This document shows positions 32,466-41,485 of a stretch of DNA of 42,085 nucleotides, in pieces. Both the position numbers and the translations under genes were made by a program. Origin of the DNA: an uncultured Nocardioidaceae bacterium (GTDB lineage: Bacteria; Actinomycetota; Actinomycetes; Propionibacteriales; Nocardioidaceae); NCBI GenBank assembly GCA_902805845.1, contig CADCUI010000028.1, positions 1-42,085 on the forward strand, read 5' to 3'. The first letter of the stretch is position 1; each line of letters starts with the position of its first letter. Under the pieces are notes generated by a model that was not told the DNA's origin, made no database searches, and worked only from the letters and a program-made list of their open reading frames with translations.

Positions 32466-32708
32466 GCCGAGTCGGCGCGAACGCACGCCGAAACCACCCC
32501 GAGTCGGCGTGAATGCACGCGGCCATCATCCCGAGTCGGCGTGAATGCACGCGGCCATCATCCCGAGTCGGCGTGAATGCACGCTCGGAGCGTGCACAAG
32601 CGCCGACTCGGCACGGGTTGAGCGTGCACTAGCGCCGACTCGGCACGGGTTGCCCGTGCACAAGCGCCGCCTCGGCGGTGGTCGGGCGTGCATACGCGCC
32701 GACTCGGC
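32466..32708. repeat. 32-bp-period repeat array 3 (eight copies, orientation switch)
   Basis: Four plus-oriented type B copies start at 32466, 32498, 32530 and 32562; four minus-oriented type A copies start at 32591, 32623, 32655 and 32687. All steps are 32 bp except 29 at the switch. The junction is a near-perfect palindrome: TGCACGCTC (32578-32586) mirrors GAGCGTGCA (32588-32596) around one base. Outer copies are the most diverged. Two spacers are identical (CGGCCATCAT). Unlike arrays 1 and 2, this one lies between divergent genes, starting about 54 bp upstream of the sufR start and ending 27 bp before the ABC start, so it fills the -35 region of the latter. Confidence 0.92.
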
Positions 32709-32722
32709 GAGGGGGCGGCTTC

Positions 32723-32728
32723 TAGACT
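32723..32728 (+). promoter_or_regulatory. -10 box of leaderless ABC-exporter promoter
   Basis: TAGACT ends 7 nt before GTG 32736. The -35 position (about 32700-32705) falls inside the last copy of repeat array 3, with no TTGACA-like hexamer. Confidence 0.5.
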
Positions 32729-32735
32729 GGACGGT

Positions 32736-33683
32736 GTGCCCGCGCCCGTGACCGACCCGCCAGCCGTGGCGGTCGAGGGGCTGCGGATGGCCTATGGCAC
32801 CAAGGTCGCCGTCGACTCGCTGAGCCTGACCGTGGAGCGCGGCAGCGTCACCGCGGTCCTCGGCCCGAACGGCGCCGGAAAGACCACGACGCTGGAGACC
32901 TGTGAAGGGTTCCGCCGTCCCCAGCAGGGCACGGTCCGGGTCCTGGGCCTCGACCCGGTGCGCGACCGCCGGCGCCTGCTCCCCCGCATCGGCGTCATGC
33001 TGCAGTCGGGAGGGGCATGGAGCGGCGTCCGGGCCGAGGAGATGCTCCGCCACATCGCCTCCCTGCACGCGCACCCGCTCCCGGTCCCGCTGCTGGTCGA
33101 CCGGCTCGGTCTCGCCGACTGCGGCCGTACGCCGTACCGGCGGCTCTCGGGCGGCCAGCAGCAGCGGCTCTCCCTGGCGATGGCCGTGGTCGGCCGCCCC
33201 GAGCTGCTCTTCGTCGACGAGCCCACCGCCGGGATGGATCCCCAGGCACGCCGCGACACCTGGGGGCTGCTGGAGGAGCTGCGGGGCGACGGGGTCACCA
33301 CCGTCCTGACGACGCACTACCTCGAGGAGGCCGAGCGGCTGGCGGACCGGGTGCACATCATCGACGAAGGCAGGCTGATCGCGAGCGGCTCACCGGGCGA
33401 GCTCACCCGCGGCAGCGGCGTGAGCACCATCCGTCTGGTGGTCAACCGGCCGTTCCCCGAGGGGGCGCCGGCCTCCCTCCGGGCGTCGCTGGGCGACGGG
33501 ACGGAGGTGCATCCGGTCGATGAGCACAGCCTGCTCATCACCGGTCCCGCCGACGCCACCACGCTCGGCAAGGTCGCGGCGTGGTGCGAGGAGCAAGGGG
33601 TGCTGCCGGAGTCGCTGAGCCTTGGCCAACGCACGTTGGAGGACGTCTTCCTCCAGCTCACCCGGCGGGAGCTGCTGCGATGA
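32736..33683 (+). CDS. ABC-2 type exporter, ATPase subunit
   Basis: A 315-residue ATPase of the daunorubicin/Nod-factor type. Walker A is GPNGAGKTT (43-51), signature LSGGQQQRLSLAM, Walker B LLFVDEPTAGMDP, switch His (TTHYLEEAE); a C-terminal domain of about 80 residues follows, ending in TLEDVFLQLTRRELLR, usual for this family. The GTG is fixed by TAGACT 7 nt upstream. It overlaps the permease gene by 4 nt. The position just before ctaA-ctaB is common in actinobacteria and suggests a haem- or oxidase-related role, which is inference. Confidence 0.9.
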   Translation: MPAPVTDPPAVAVEGLRMAYGTKVAVDSLSLTVERGSVTAVLGPNGAGKTTTLETCEGFRRPQQGTVRVLGLDPVRDRRRLLPRIGVMLQSGGAWSGVRAEEMLRHIASLHAHPLPVPLLVDRLGLADCGRTPYRRLSGGQQQRLSLAMAVVGRPELLFVDEPTAGMDPQARRDTWGLLEELRGDGVTTVLTTHYLEEAERLADRVHIIDEGRLIASGSPGELTRGSGVSTIRLVVNRPFPEGAPASLRASLGDGTEVHPVDEHSLLITGPADATTLGKVAAWCEEQGVLPESLSLGQRTLEDVFLQLTRRELLR

Positions 33684-34456
33684 GCATCGGGACGTTCACC
33701 CCGCAGCCGGGCGCCGCGCCGTTCTTCCGGCAGGTGCTGGCGCAGACCCGGATGGAGACCACGCTGCTGCTGCGCAACGGCGAGCAGCTGCTGCTGGCCC
33801 TGGTGATCCCGGTCCTGGTGCTGCTCGCCGGCGTGCTGGCCGTCGACCGCCTCGACGTCTCGCTGTCCCACCGCCCGGTCGACGAGCTCACCCCCGGCGT
33901 GCTCGCCCTCGCGGTGATGTCGACCAGCTTCACCTCGCTCGCGATCGCCACCGGCTTTGAACGCCGGTACGGCGTGCTCAAGCGCCTCGGCGCCTCCCCC
34001 CTGCCCCGGCACGGGCTCCTCCTCGGGAAGATCGGCTCGCTGGTCGCCGTCGAGCTGCTCCAGCTGCTCGTGGTCGCCGGCCTGGCGCTGCTGATGGACT
34101 GGTCGCCGGCCCTGACACCGCGCAGCGTGGCCGGTGCCCTGGTGATCGCGGTGCTCGGCACGTCGGCGTTCGCCGCACTCGGGCTGTTCGTCGCCGGGGC
34201 GCTCCGGGCCGAGGCGACCCTGGCGGTGGCCAACCTCGTCTACGTGCTGCTCGCCGCCGGTGGGGGCGCGGTCCTGCCCGCCTCGAGCTACGGCGGCTTC
34301 GGCGAGGTGGTCCGCTGGCTGCCCTCGGGCGCCCTCGGTGCGGGGTTCCGTGAGTCGTTCCTGCTGGGCACCTTCCCGCTCGGTCCCTCGCTGGTGCTGC
34401 TGGCATGGACTGCCCTCGGCACCCTGCTGACCGTGAGGACGTTCCGGTGGGAGTGA
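33680..34456 (+). CDS. ABC-2 type exporter, permease subunit
   Basis: A 258-residue membrane protein with six hydrophobic segments: first LLLALVIPVLVLLAGVLAV (about 36-55), then around LALAVMSTSFTSLAIA, SLVAVELLQLLVVAGLALLM, GALVIAVLGTSAFAALGLFVAGA, LAVANLVYVLLAAGGGAVLP and SLVLLAWTALGTLLTV. The pair forms a two-plus-two exporter. Its ATG overlaps the ATPase stop (ATGA) and its end overlaps ctaA, so all three are one operon. Substrate unknown. Confidence 0.9.
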   Translation: MSIGTFTPQPGAAPFFRQVLAQTRMETTLLLRNGEQLLLALVIPVLVLLAGVLAVDRLDVSLSHRPVDELTPGVLALAVMSTSFTSLAIATGFERRYGVLKRLGASPLPRHGLLLGKIGSLVAVELLQLLVVAGLALLMDWSPALTPRSVAGALVIAVLGTSAFAALGLFVAGALRAEATLAVANLVYVLLAAGGGAVLPASSYGGFGEVVRWLPSGALGAGFRESFLLGTFPLGPSLVLLAWTALGTLLTVRTFRWE

Positions 34457-35415
34457 GCCTCTCCCCCGCCTCCTCGTCCACGGTGCCCGCCCGGAGGGTC
34501 CCGGCGCTGCGCCCGCTCGCCGTCGCGTCGCTGGTCGTGAACATCCTCATCGTCGTCACCGGCGGGGTGGTGCGGCTGACCGGCAGCGGTCTGGGCTGCC
34601 CCACCTGGCCGCGTTGCACGGAGCAGTCGTTCACACCCCATGGCGAGATGGGCATCCACGCCGTCATCGAGTTCGGCAACCGGATGGTGACCTTCCTCAT
34701 CGCCGCCGTGGCGATCGCGACGCTGCTGGCCGCCTGGAGGTCAGGCCGTCCGGGGATGACGAGGCTGGCCGCGCTGCTGGCGGCCGGGGTGCCTGCCCAG
34801 GCGGTCATCGGCGGCATCACCGTGCTCACCGGGCTCAACCCCTGGACGGTCTCCTTCCACCTGCTGGTCTCGATGGCGATGATCTGCCTCGCTGTCGCCC
34901 TGGTGCGACGCGTCGGCGAGCCGGACGGTGAGGCAAACGCCGTCGTCGCGCCCGCTGTCACCTGGTTGACCTGGGCCGTCTTCGCCGCCGGCTGGGCCGT
35001 GATCTACCTCGGGACGGTCGTCACCGGCAGCGGCCCGCACGCCGGGGACGCCGAGGCGCCGCGCAACGGACTGGATCCTCGCACCGTCAGCCAGCTCCAC
35101 ACCGACCTCGTGTTCCTGCTGCTGGGGCTCACCATCGCCACCGTGCTGGTGCTGCGCGCGGTCGAGGCTCCGGCGCAGGCGCGGCGGGCGGCCGCCACCC
35201 TGCTCGCGGTCGAGCTGGCACAGGGTGTCATCGGCTTCGTGCAGTACTTCACCGGGCTCCCGGTCGTCCTCGTCGCCCTGCACCTGCTCGGCGCCGCGGT
35301 GCTCGCGGCGTTGATGACCTGGTTGCTGCTGTCCGTCCGCGAACGACGCGAACCGCGCGGGCGCCGCGACGGCACCGAACGCCGGGGCCCCCGCGAGCCG
35401 CTGCTCAGCGCGTGA
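34447..35415 (+). CDS. ctaA: haem A synthase
   Basis: Oxidises the C8 methyl of haem O to give haem A for cytochrome c oxidase. The 322-residue protein has about eight membrane helices in two similar four-helix halves. Family marks are [22 protein letters not shown] near the first helix (with a Cys pair in the loop), [14 protein letters not shown] with a haem-ligand His, [24 protein letters not shown] and [11 protein letters not shown] for the other His ligands. GTG 34447 has GAGG 8 nt upstream; GTG 34453, which overlaps the permease stop, is an alternative. It converges with ctaB and overlaps it by 11 bp. Confidence 0.93.
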   Translation: MGVSLSPASSSTVPARRVPALRPLAVASLVVNILIVVTGGVVRLTGSGLGCPTWPRCTEQSFTPHGEMGIHAVIEFGNRMVTFLIAAVAIATLLAAWRSGRPGMTRLAALLAAGVPAQAVIGGITVLTGLNPWTVSFHLLVSMAMICLAVALVRRVGEPDGEANAVVAPAVTWLTWAVFAAGWAVIYLGTVVTGSGPHAGDAEAPRNGLDPRTVSQLHTDLVFLLLGLTIATVLVLRAVEAPAQARRAAATLLAVELAQGVIGFVQYFTGLPVVLVALHLLGAAVLAALMTWLLLSVRERREPRGRRDGTERRGPREPLLSA

Positions 35416-35422
35416 GCAGCGG
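35398..35422. terminator. perfect hairpin spanning overlapping ctaA/ctaB ends
   Basis: CCGCTGCTCA (35398-35407) pairs perfectly with TGAGCAGCGG (35413-35422) around GCGCG. The ctaA stop (35413-35415) is in the right arm and the ctaB stop (35405-35407) in the left arm. It probably ends transcription of both. Confidence 0.65.
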
Positions 35423-36343
35423 GTCGATCGCGACCCCGAGGAACAGCAGCGTGAGGTACATGTTCGACCAGTGGAAGAGTCGCATCGGCCGCATGTCCGC
35501 GACCTCGTCGGTGCCCTTGGTACGCCGGTGCAGCCGGTGGGCCTCGACCACGAAGACGCCACCGAGCGCGAGCGCCACCACCGGGTAGAGCCACCCGGTG
35601 TCGGCGACCGGCCACAGCACCAGCGACGTCAGCACCGTGACCCACGCGTAGCCGACGATCTGCCGTCCGACCTCCGCCGCGGGGGCGACGGAGGGCAGCA
35701 TCGGCACGTCGGCGGCGGCGTAGTCCTCGCGGTAGCGCAGGGCGAGCGCCCAGAAGTGCGGCGGCGTCCAGAAGAACACGACGAGGAAGAGCACGACCGG
35801 GGCCCAGGCGAGCGAGCCGGTCACGGCGGTCCAGCCGATCAGCGCGGGAAAGCACCCGGCAGCGCCGCCCCAGACGATGTTCTGCCGCGTGCGGCGCTTC
35901 AGCAGCATCGTGTAGCCCACGACGTAGAAGACGTTCGCCGCCAGCGCGAGGCCGGCCGACAGCCAGTTGACCAGCACCCCGAGCAGCACCGTGGACACGA
36001 CGCCGAGCGCGAGCCCGAAGACCAGCGCGGCCCGCGGGGTCACCGCATGGCGCGGCAGCGCCCGGCGGCGCGTACGCCGCATCCGCTCGTCGATGTCACG
36101 GTCGTAGACGCAGTTGAGAGCGTTGGCGCTGCCGGCGGACAGGGTCCCGCCGACGACGGTGGCCACCACCAGCCCGAGGTCGGGGACACCGCGGGCGGCG
36201 AGGAACATCACCGGCACCGTCGTGAGCAGGAGCAGCTCGATGATCCGTGGCTTTGTCAGTCCGACGTACGCCCCGAGGACGTCGCGAAGCCGGGGCGCCG
36301 GGACGGCGCGGACCAGGCTCGCACGGGATTCGACAGCCGTCAC
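35405..36343 (-). CDS. ctaB: protohaem IX farnesyltransferase (haem O synthase)
   Basis: Attaches farnesyl to haem B, the step before CtaA. The 312-residue membrane prenyltransferase of the UbiA superfamily has about eight to nine helices. The first Asp-rich motif is [21 protein letters not shown] (about 99-119), followed by [25 protein letters not shown], and the second loop [18 protein letters not shown] 36343 gives a family-like length and has GAAGGA just upstream; the frame runs further but has no better start. It diverges from tkt. Confidence 0.93.
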   Translation of the reverse strand: MTAVESRASLVRAVPAPRLRDVLGAYVGLTKPRIIELLLLTTVPVMFLAARGVPDLGLVVATVVGGTLSAGSANALNCVYDRDIDERMRRTRRRALPRHAVTPRAALVFGLALGVVSTVLLGVLVNWLSAGLALAANVFYVVGYTMLLKRRTRQNIVWGGAAGCFPALIGWTAVTGSLAWAPVVLFLVVFFWTPPHFWALALRYREDYAAADVPMLPSVAPAAEVGRQIVGYAWVTVLTSLVLWPVADTGWLYPVVALALGGVFVVEAHRLHRRTKGTDEVADMRPMRLFHWSNMYLTLLFLGVAIDPLLTR

Positions 36344-36509
36344 GACGTCCTTCGATGGGGAGCAGCCAAGATGGAACGCCCGCCGACCCGGGGACTCGAC
36401 GTCGGGCAGCACGAGTGTAGTCGGGCGGCTCCGCCGCCGGTGCATCACGTCGGCCGTCCGTGGGTATGGTCGAGATACCGCCCGGATCCCGATGGAGAGG
36501 ACGCATCGC
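36344..36509. other. ctaB/tkt divergent intergenic region
   Basis: About 166 bp with promoters for both sides. TATGGT at 36465-36470 could be a -10 box for tkt, leaving a 5' leader of about 35 nt with ribosome site GGAGAGG (36494-36500). No convincing operator or repeat array was found. Confidence 0.35.
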
Positions 36510-38615
36510 GTGAGCACCCCCCTGGAATGGAGCGACCTGGACGGCCGCGCCGTCGACACCTGCCGCGCCCTCGCCATGGATGCGGTGCAGAAGGTCGGCA
36601 ACGGTCACCCCGGCACCGCGATGAGCCTGGCGCCCGCGGCGTACCTGCTGTTCCAGAAGGTGATGCGCCACGACCCGGCCGATCCTGCCTGGGCGGCGCG
36701 CGACCGCTTCGTCCTCTCGGCCGGGCACGCCAGCCTCACCCTCTACGTCCAGCTGTTCATGGGAGGTTTCGGGCTGTCGTCGGACGACCTCAAGGCCTAC
36801 CGCGTGCTCGGCAGCCGCACCCCGGGCCACCCCGAGCACGGGCACACCGCCGGAGTCGAGACCACCACCGGCCCGTTGGGCCAGGGCGTCGGGAACGCCG
36901 TCGGCATGGCCATGGCGGCTCGTCGCGAACGAGGACTGCTGGAGCCGGAGGCGGCGCCCCGTGAGGGCGTGTTCGACCACCACATCTACGCCATCTGCAG
37001 CGACGGTGACGTCCAGGAGGGCGTGAGCGCCGAGGCCTCGTCGCTGGCCGGCCACCAGAAGCTGGGCAACCTGGTCCTGATCTACGACGACAACCGCATC
37101 TCCATCGAGGACGACACCGCGATCGCCTTCTCCGAGGACGTGGCGAAGCGCTACGAGGCCTACGGATGGCACGTGCAGGACGTCGACTGGACGCACGGCG
37201 GCCAGGAGTACGCCGAGGACGTCCAGGCGTTGTGGGACGCGATCCAGGAGGCCAGGACGGTCACCGACCGTCCGAGCTTCATCCGGCTGCGGACGATCCT
37301 CGCCTGGCCGGCGCCGAACGCGCAGAACACCGGCAAGGCGCACGGGTCCGCCCTCGGCGAGGAGGAGGTGGCCGCCACCAAGAAGCTCCTCGGGTTCGAC
37401 CCCGACAAGATGTTCGAGGTCGCCGACGACGTCCTCGCGCACACGCGGGGTCTGGTCGAGCGAGGTCGTGCCGCACACGCCACGTGGGAGGCCGACTACG
37501 AGCAGTGGTCGACCGACCAGGCCGAACGACGCGCCCTGCTCGACCGGATGGCGACCCGCACGCTCCCCACCGGCTGGCGGGACAGCCTCCCCACCTTCGA
37601 CCCCGACCCCAAGGGTGTGGCGACGCGCAAGGCCTCCGGCGAGGTGCTCGGCGCGCTCGCCCCGGTGCTCCCCGAGCTGTGGGGAGGCTCGGCGGACCTC
37701 GCGGAGTCCAACAACACCACGCCGTCAGGGGAGCCCTCGTTCGTCCCGTCCGAGCACGCCACCAAGATGTGGCCCGGCGACGAGTACGGGCGGGTCCTGC
37801 ACTTCGGCATCCGCGAGCACGCGATGGGCTCGGTGATGAACGGCATCGCGCTGCACGGCGGCACCCGCGTGTACGGCGGGACGTTCCTCATCTTCTCCGA
37901 CTACATGCGCCCGGCGGTCCGGCTGGCCGCGCTCATGCAGCTGCCGGTCACCTATGTGTGGACCCACGACTCGATCGGCCTGGGTGAGGACGGCCCCACC
38001 CACCAGCCCGTCGAGCACCTGGCCGCGCTGCGGGCGATCCCGCACCTCTCGGTCGTGCGCCCGGCCGACGCCAACGAGACCGCCGCCGCGTGGGCGGCCA
38101 TCCTCGACAACCCCGACGGCCCCGCGGGCCTGTGCCTCACCCGGCAGAACGTCACGACGTACCCGCGCGGCACCGACGACGAGGGGCAGCAGTGGGGCGA
38201 CACCTCAGGAGTCGTCCGCGGCGCGTACGTGCTGCTCGACACCGAGGCCACCCCGGACGTCATCCTCATCGCCACCGGCTCCGAGGTGCAGCAGGCAGTG
38301 CAGGCCCGCGCCGAGCTCGCGGGCCGCGGTGTCGCTGCCCGCGTGGTGTCGATGCCGTGCCGGGAGTGGTTCGACGCCCAGGACCAGAGCTACCGCGACA
38401 GGGTCCTGCCGCCGGAGGTGAAGGCCCGGGTCAGCGTCGAGGCGGCGGTCGCCCAGGGCTGGCGCGAGGTGGTCGGGGACGCCGGCCGCATCGTGTCCCT
38501 GGACCACTACGGAGCCAGTGCCCAGTACACCGAGCTCTACGACAAGTTCGGCATCACCGCCGGCGCGGTGGTGAGCGCCGCGGAGGAGAGCATCCGAGCC
38601 GCAGCCGCCGTCTGA
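36510..38615 (+). CDS. tkt: transketolase
   Basis: Thiamine-diphosphate enzyme moving two-carbon units in the non-oxidative pentose phosphate pathway. The 701-residue protein has [17 protein letters not shown] near the N-terminus, the ThDP motif [18 protein letters not shown]-type segment (SDGDVQEG, about 173-180) with [11 protein letters not shown], the pyrimidine-domain FGIREHAMG and [15 protein letters not shown], and a C-terminal [18 protein letters not shown] 36510 is preferred to ATG 36492 because GGAGAGG lies 9 nt upstream of it and would overlap the alternative. First gene of tkt-tal-pgi-zwf. Confidence 0.96.
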   Translation: MSTPLEWSDLDGRAVDTCRALAMDAVQKVGNGHPGTAMSLAPAAYLLFQKVMRHDPADPAWAARDRFVLSAGHASLTLYVQLFMGGFGLSSDDLKAYRVLGSRTPGHPEHGHTAGVETTTGPLGQGVGNAVGMAMAARRERGLLEPEAAPREGVFDHHIYAICSDGDVQEGVSAEASSLAGHQKLGNLVLIYDDNRISIEDDTAIAFSEDVAKRYEAYGWHVQDVDWTHGGQEYAEDVQALWDAIQEARTVTDRPSFIRLRTILAWPAPNAQNTGKAHGSALGEEEVAATKKLLGFDPDKMFEVADDVLAHTRGLVERGRAAHATWEADYEQWSTDQAERRALLDRMATRTLPTGWRDSLPTFDPDPKGVATRKASGEVLGALAPVLPELWGGSADLAESNNTTPSGEPSFVPSEHATKMWPGDEYGRVLHFGIREHAMGSVMNGIALHGGTRVYGGTFLIFSDYMRPAVRLAALMQLPVTYVWTHDSIGLGEDGPTHQPVEHLAALRAIPHLSVVRPADANETAAAWAAILDNPDGPAGLCLTRQNVTTYPRGTDDEGQQWGDTSGVVRGAYVLLDTEATPDVILIATGSEVQQAVQARAELAGRGVAARVVSMPCREWFDAQDQSYRDRVLPPEVKARVSVEAAVAQGWREVVGDAGRIVSLDHYGASAQYTELYDKFGITAGAVVSAAEESIRAAAAV

Positions 38616-38678
38616 CCCCGGCCCGCGACCGACGAAGACATCCGAGCACCACACCGCATCTCACCCGGGAGGAACCCG

Positions 38679-39803
38679 ATGACGAGCACAGGACAGAACG
38701 AGCGTTTGGCCCAGCTGGCGGCGGCGGGGGTGTCGATCTGGCTCGACGACCTCTCGCGTGAGCGGATCGAGACGGGCAACCTCGCCGACCTCGTCGCGAC
38801 CCGGTCGGTCGTCGGCGTCACCACGAACCCCACGATCTTCGCCACCGCGTTGGCCGACGGAGAGCGCTACGACGACCAGGTCGCGGGGCTCACCCGCGGC
38901 GGCGCGTCGGTGGAGGACGTCATCGCCGAGATCACCACCGACGACGTGCGCAACGCCTGCGACGTGTTCCTCGAGACCTTCGAGGCGACGGACGGCGTCG
39001 ACGGGCGCGTGTCGATCGAGGTGCCGCCCGCACTCGCCTTTGACACCGAGGGCACCATCGAGGCCGCTCGTGGCCTGTGGCGCAAGGTCGACCGGCCGAA
39101 CCTCCTCATCAAGATCCCCGCGACCGACGAGGGGCTCCCGGCGATCGTGGCGACGCTGGGCGAGGGCATCAGCGTCAACGTGACGCTGATCTTCGGCCTC
39201 GACCGCTACGAGCAGGTCATGGAGGCCTACCTGTCCGGACTCGAGCAGGCAAAGAACGGCGGCGTGGACCTCAGCACGCTTCACTCGGTCGCGTCGTTCT
39301 TCGTCTCCCGGGTGGACGCGGAGACCGACTCCCGCCTGGAGAAGATCGGCTCCGACGAGGCGCTCGGGCTGCGCGGCAAGGCGGCGGTGGCGAACGCACG
39401 GCTGGCCTTCGAGCGCTTCGAGCGGATCTTCGCCGACGAGCGGTTCACCGCACTGGCCGCGGCGGGCGCCCGGGTGCAGCGGCCGTTGTGGGCCTCCACC
39501 GGAGTGAAGAACCCGGAGTACTCCGACACGCTCTACGTCACCGAGCTGGTGACGTCCGGCGTCGTGAACACCATGCCGGAGAAGACGCTCAACGCCTTCG
39601 CCGACCACGGCGAGGTCGAGGGTGACCAGATCCGTGGCACGTACGACGCGGCCCGCGAGCACATGGCCAGGCTGGCCGACCTCGGGGTGAAGTACGAAGA
39701 GGTCATCGAGGCCCTGGAGCACGAGGGTGTGGAGAAGTTCGTGGGCTCCTGGCACGAGCTGGTCGGCACCGTCGAGGCCCAGATGGACAAGAGCCGCCGA
39801 TGA
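38679..39803 (+). CDS. tal: transaldolase
   Basis: Transfers a dihydroxyacetone unit in the pentose phosphate pathway through a Lys Schiff base. The 374-residue protein is of the long actinobacterial type. Active-site Lys is in [16 protein letters not shown] (about 140-155); [15 protein letters not shown] near the start and [22 protein letters not shown] are other family motifs. A strong GGGAGGAA lies before the ATG. It follows tkt by 63 nt and overlaps pgi by 4 nt. Confidence 0.96.
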   Translation: MTSTGQNERLAQLAAAGVSIWLDDLSRERIETGNLADLVATRSVVGVTTNPTIFATALADGERYDDQVAGLTRGGASVEDVIAEITTDDVRNACDVFLETFEATDGVDGRVSIEVPPALAFDTEGTIEAARGLWRKVDRPNLLIKIPATDEGLPAIVATLGEGISVNVTLIFGLDRYEQVMEAYLSGLEQAKNGGVDLSTLHSVASFFVSRVDAETDSRLEKIGSDEALGLRGKAAVANARLAFERFERIFADERFTALAAAGARVQRPLWASTGVKNPEYSDTLYVTELVTSGVVNTMPEKTLNAFADHGEVEGDQIRGTYDAAREHMARLADLGVKYEEVIEALEHEGVEKFVGSWHELVGTVEAQMDKSRR

Positions 39804-41485
39804 GCGGAGCCGGTGACGGGAGCCTCGAGGTCGTGGCTTCCGGAGCCGCCGCGGAAGCGGTGACCCTTCATGTGCCCGAGCTCGTCGAGGAGCGTTTCGC
39901 CAGCCGGCTGTTCGACCGGGACGCGACCCTGTGGGGCCCGGACGCGGAGTCCGAGGCGCAGGTGCGACTCTCGTGGGTCGGTCTCCCGCGGTCGTCCCGG
40001 CCGCTGGTCGGCGAGATCGCCGCGCTTCGAGACGAGCTGTCCTCTCGCGGGGTCACCCATGTCGTGCTCTGCGGGATGGGCGGGTCGTCGCTGGCGCCCG
40101 AGGTCATCTGCGCCACCGCCAAGGTGGAGCTGACCGTCCTCGACTCGAGCGACCCGGACCAGGTGCGTGCCGCCACCGAGGACCGCCTCGACAGCGCGGC
40201 GGTGGTGGTGTCGTCGAAGTCCGGGTCGACCGTCGAGACCGACTCGCACCGCCGGGTCTTCGAGGCGGCGTTCTCGGCCGCCGGCATCGACCCGACCGAC
40301 CGGATCGTGGTGGTCACCGATCCCGGCAGCCCGCTCGACGAGGACGCCCGCGCCCGCGGCTTCCGCGTCGTCAACGCCGATCCCGATGTCGGTGGCCGGT
40401 ACTCCGCGCTCACCGCGTTCGGGCTGGTGCCGAGCGGCCTGGCGGGCGCCGACGTCGAGCGGCTCCTCGACGAGGCCGGCGAGGTCGTCGACCTCCTCGC
40501 CGCGGACGACGACGCGAACCCCGCGCTCCGCCTCGGTGCCGCGATGGCGGGCACCTCCCCCCTGCGGGACAAGCTCGTCCTGGTCGACGACGGCTCGGGG
40601 CTCGTGGGGTTCGCCGACTGGGCCGAGCAGCTGATCGCCGAGAGCACTGGCAAGCAGGACACCGGGGTGCTGCCCGTGGTGGTGGAAAGCGGCGAGGCCG
40701 CGGAGGTGACCTCGCCTCCCGCGGATGTGACGGTCGCCCGGTTCGTCAGCGACGGCGCCGACACCGAGACCGAGGTCACGGTCTCCCAGCCCGGGGAAGG
40801 CGCTGAGGGCTCGGAGGTCTCGGTCGCCGGCTCACTCGGGGCCCAGATGCTGCTCTGGGAGGTCGCCACTGCGGTCGCCGGTCGGTTGCTGGGCATCAAC
40901 CCGTTCGACCAGCCGGACGTGGAGAGCGCGAAGAAGGCGGCCCGGGCGATGCTCGAGTCGACCGACGATACGAGCGGCGCCGCCGAGACCCACTTCAGCG
41001 ACGGTCCCGTCTCCGGAGCAGCCTTGGGTGGTGACTGGCTGGGCGAGGCGCGCACGCTGGCCGAGGCGGTCGACAGGCTGCTGGACGGGCTCGACCTCGA
41101 CCGCGGCTACCTCGCGGTGATGGCCTACCTCGACCGGACGTCGCACCCGGACCTGGGCGCGGTTCGCGAGGGGCTCGCCCGGCGTCTTGGCCGCCCGGTC
41201 ACCTTCGGCTGGGGGCCGCGGTTCCTCCACTCGACCGGCCAGCTGCACAAGGGCGGCCCTCCGACGGGTGTCTACCTCCAGATCACGGCCGAACCGCGGC
41301 GGGACCTGTCGATCCCGGGCCGCGACTTCGGCTTCGCCACGCTCATCGCCGCCCAGTCCGCCGGGGACGCGCAGGTCCTCGCCGCACGCGGACGACCTGT
41401 GCTCCGGCTCCACCTCCACGACCCCGACGAGGGGCTGGCGCTGGTCACCGCCGCGCTCCTGGGCCCGACGGCGGGAGAGCGGTGA
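39800..41485 (+). CDS. pgi: glucose-6-phosphate isomerase
   Basis: Interconverts glucose 6-phosphate and fructose 6-phosphate. The 561-residue protein is of the divergent actinobacterial form found in this cluster. Visible motifs are [11 protein letters not shown], the sugar-phosphate loop [33 protein letters not shown], the Gln/Glu-containing [14 protein letters not shown], and [20 protein letters not shown] with a conserved His/Lys near the C-terminus. An acidic segment of about 60 residues ([15 protein letters not shown] ... EGAEGSEVS) is variable. Start and stop overlap tal and zwf by 4 nt each. Confidence 0.9.
   Translation: MSGAGDGSLEVVASGAAAEAVTLHVPELVEERFASRLFDRDATLWGPDAESEAQVRLSWVGLPRSSRPLVGEIAALRDELSSRGVTHVVLCGMGGSSLAPEVICATAKVELTVLDSSDPDQVRAATEDRLDSAAVVVSSKSGSTVETDSHRRVFEAAFSAAGIDPTDRIVVVTDPGSPLDEDARARGFRVVNADPDVGGRYSALTAFGLVPSGLAGADVERLLDEAGEVVDLLAADDDANPALRLGAAMAGTSPLRDKLVLVDDGSGLVGFADWAEQLIAESTGKQDTGVLPVVVESGEAAEVTSPPADVTVARFVSDGADTETEVTVSQPGEGAEGSEVSVAGSLGAQMLLWEVATAVAGRLLGINPFDQPDVESAKKAARAMLESTDDTSGAAETHFSDGPVSGAALGGDWLGEARTLAEAVDRLLDGLDLDRGYLAVMAYLDRTSHPDLGAVREGLARRLGRPVTFGWGPRFLHSTGQLHKGGPPTGVYLQITAEPRRDLSIPGRDFGFATLIAAQSAGDAQVLAARGRPVLRLHLHDPDEGLALVTAALLGPTAGER

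Noticed and set aside
36344-36445. N-terminal extension of CtaB
   Set aside because: The frame is open but the extra residues are Arg/Ser-rich, unlike the family, and a good ribosome site lies before 36343.
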